Assembly (NCBI RefSeq): GCF_009911595.1
Contig: NZ_QWKG01000007.1
Location: forward strand, 1 to 64,000
DNA length: 64,000 bases
Direction of reading: 5' to 3'
Source of the DNA: Colidextribacter sp. OB.20
GTDB taxonomy: Bacteria > Bacillota > Clostridia > Oscillospirales > Oscillospiraceae
Position 1 is the stretch's first letter. Each line of letters opens with the position of its first letter. The notes under the pieces were generated by a model, which was given only the letters and a program-made list of their open reading frames with translations, did no database searches and was not told the origin of the DNA. Below are positions 63,098 through 64,000 of the stretch, in pieces. The position numbers and the translations under genes were made by a program.

Positions 63098-64000
63098 AAA
63101 ATATGCTGGATTTTTATAAGAACAAGAGAGTTTTTGTCACAGGACACACAGGCTTCAAGGGCACCTGGCTCTGTACAATTTTGCAAATGGCCGGCGCGGA
63201 GTTGACAGGCTATGCCCTGCCTCCGGAGGAGCTGAGCTTGTGCGGAATCATCGGGCTGGAGGAGAGCATAACCTCCGTCCATGGCGATGTCCGAGATCTG
63301 GAAGCTCTGTGGCGTACCTTTAAAGCCGCGCAGCCGGAAATTGTGCTGCATTTAGCGGCGCAGCCCATCGTCCGCGAGAGCTACCGGGACCCAGTGGAGA
63401 CCTATGCCTCCAATGTGATGGGAACCGTCCACATTCTGGAGTGCGTGCGGCGCTCCGGTTGTGTGAGGAGCTTCCTCAATGTGACAACAGACAAGGTCTA
63501 TGAAAACCACCAGTGGCCCTGGGGCTATCGAGAGACGGACCGGCTGAACGGATTTGACCCCTACGCCAACTCCAAATCCTGCTCCGAGCTGGTGACAGAC
63601 AGCTATCGAAACAGCTTCTTTTCAGACGGAGCGGTTGCGGTCAGCACTGCCCGCGCCGGAAATGTGATTGGCGGCGGGGATTTCGCGGCCGACCGTATCA
63701 TCCCAGACTGTGTCCGGGCCGTGCGAGCCGGACAGCCGCTTCAGCTGCGCAACCCATATTCTGTCCGGCCCTACCAGCACGTTTTAGAGCCGCTGTCCGC
63801 ATACCTGCTTATTGTTCAAAAGCAATATGAGAATACCGCCCTTTCGGGCAGCTACAATGTGGGGCCGGAGAGCAGCGGCTGCCTGACCACCGGCGAACTG
63901 GCAGACCTGTTCTGTCAGGCCTGGGGCGAGGGCGCGCACTGGGAGCATATCGGTGACAACGGGCCCCATGAGGATGCGATGCTGAAGCTGGATTGCTCAA
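63091..64000 (+). CDS. rfbG: CDP-glucose 4,6-dehydratase, 3' end beyond window
   Basis: Open from ATG 63091 (or ATG 63103) through the window end, at least 303 residues. NAD site VFVTGHTGFKGTWL (residues 13-26), catalytic Tyr-x3-Lys in YANSKSCSELV, TTDKVYENHQ and RAGNVIGGGDFAADRIIPD are typical of RfbG/DdhB. It converts CDP-glucose to CDP-4-keto-6-deoxyglucose, directly using the product of the preceding enzyme. Seven-base overlap with it implies coupling. Further dideoxysugar genes should lie to the right. Confidence 0.9.
   Translation, partial: MVKNMLDFYKNKRVFVTGHTGFKGTWLCTILQMAGAELTGYALPPEELSLCGIIGLEESITSVHGDVRDLEALWRTFKAAQPEIVLHLAAQPIVRESYRDPVETYASNVMGTVHILECVRRSGCVRSFLNVTTDKVYENHQWPWGYRETDRLNGFDPYANSKSCSELVTDSYRNSFFSDGAVAVSTARAGNVIGGGDFAADRIIPDCVRAVRAGQPLQLRNPYSVRPYQHVLEPLSAYLLIVQKQYENTALSGSYNVGPESSGCLTTGELADLFCQAWGEGAHWEHIGDNGPHEDAMLKLDCS

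Noticed and set aside
1-64000. CRISPR arrays, rRNA operons or complete tRNA genes
   Set aside because: No regularly spaced repeats, rRNA-like sequence or full cloverleaf noticed; only two tRNA 3' fragments.

Overview
The window looks like a mosaic accessory stretch of a gut-type Gram-positive anaerobe of class Clostridia, most likely Oscillospiraceae (Flavonifractor, Intestinimonas or Oscillibacter-like). This rests on GC-rich codon use, strong AGGAGG ribosome sites, a sigma-28 flagellin gene, S-layer-homology anchors, RbsA-type sugar ABC operons and Clostridia-type conjugative element genes. The species assignment is inference.

Layout. 0-4.5 kb: minus-strand transfer genes of an integrative conjugative element (VirB4 N-terminal part, signal-peptide protein, VirB6/TrbL, small VirB2/TrbC-like protein) behind a promoter and a leader with two terminators. 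4.6-7.3 kb: an AT-rich pair, a giant UbiA-type membrane protein plus an LRAT-fold protein. 7.5-13.5 kb: a broken IS256-family element, an AT-rich two-gene unit (membrane protein plus RCC1-repeat protein) between two IS66-type ends, and a decayed IS66 element. 13.7-17.5 kb: an AAA-ATPase/TOPRIM pair of defence type behind two mobile-element genes. 17.7-21.3 kb: tRNA 3'-end attachment site, frameshifted integrase, excisionase-like and replication-type genes. 21.4-29.5 kb: RpiR regulator divergent from an Opp/Dpp operon with a creatininase and a class C26 amidotransferase. 29.9-35.7 kb: transposase debris, CarD-like gene, remnants of a sugar transporter and a frameshifted GH26 mannanase with S-layer domains, ending at a second copy of the attachment site with an integrase tail. 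36.2-42.6 kb: minus-strand sugar ABC operon whose permease is fused to a YesN/AraC regulator and which contains a two-domain sugar-binding lipoprotein. 42.9-57.6 kb: a divergent sugar or sugar-acid locus (dehydrogenase and LysM-anchored SMP-30 protein one way; transporter, dehydrogenases, cupin isomerase, KDPG-type aldolase, FGGY kinase, GntR regulator and phosphotriesterase-family protein the other way) with matching operators at both promoters. 57.8-64 kb: flagellin with a perfect sigma-28 promoter and long leader, a large glycosyltransferase and the first two CDP-sugar genes, cut by the window end.

Themes. Decay is widespread: many genes between 18 and 47 kb carry single-base deletions, several at short homopolymers, and the insertion sequences carry nonsense codons. 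Either the region is degenerating or the assembly has residual deletion errors; reads would settle it. The least explained items are the UbiA-fusion/LRAT pair, the ATPase/TOPRIM pair, the permease-regulator chimera, the flagellin leader, the hairpin-rich insert between 65-bp direct repeats after flagellin, and the 45-57 kb catabolic pathway.
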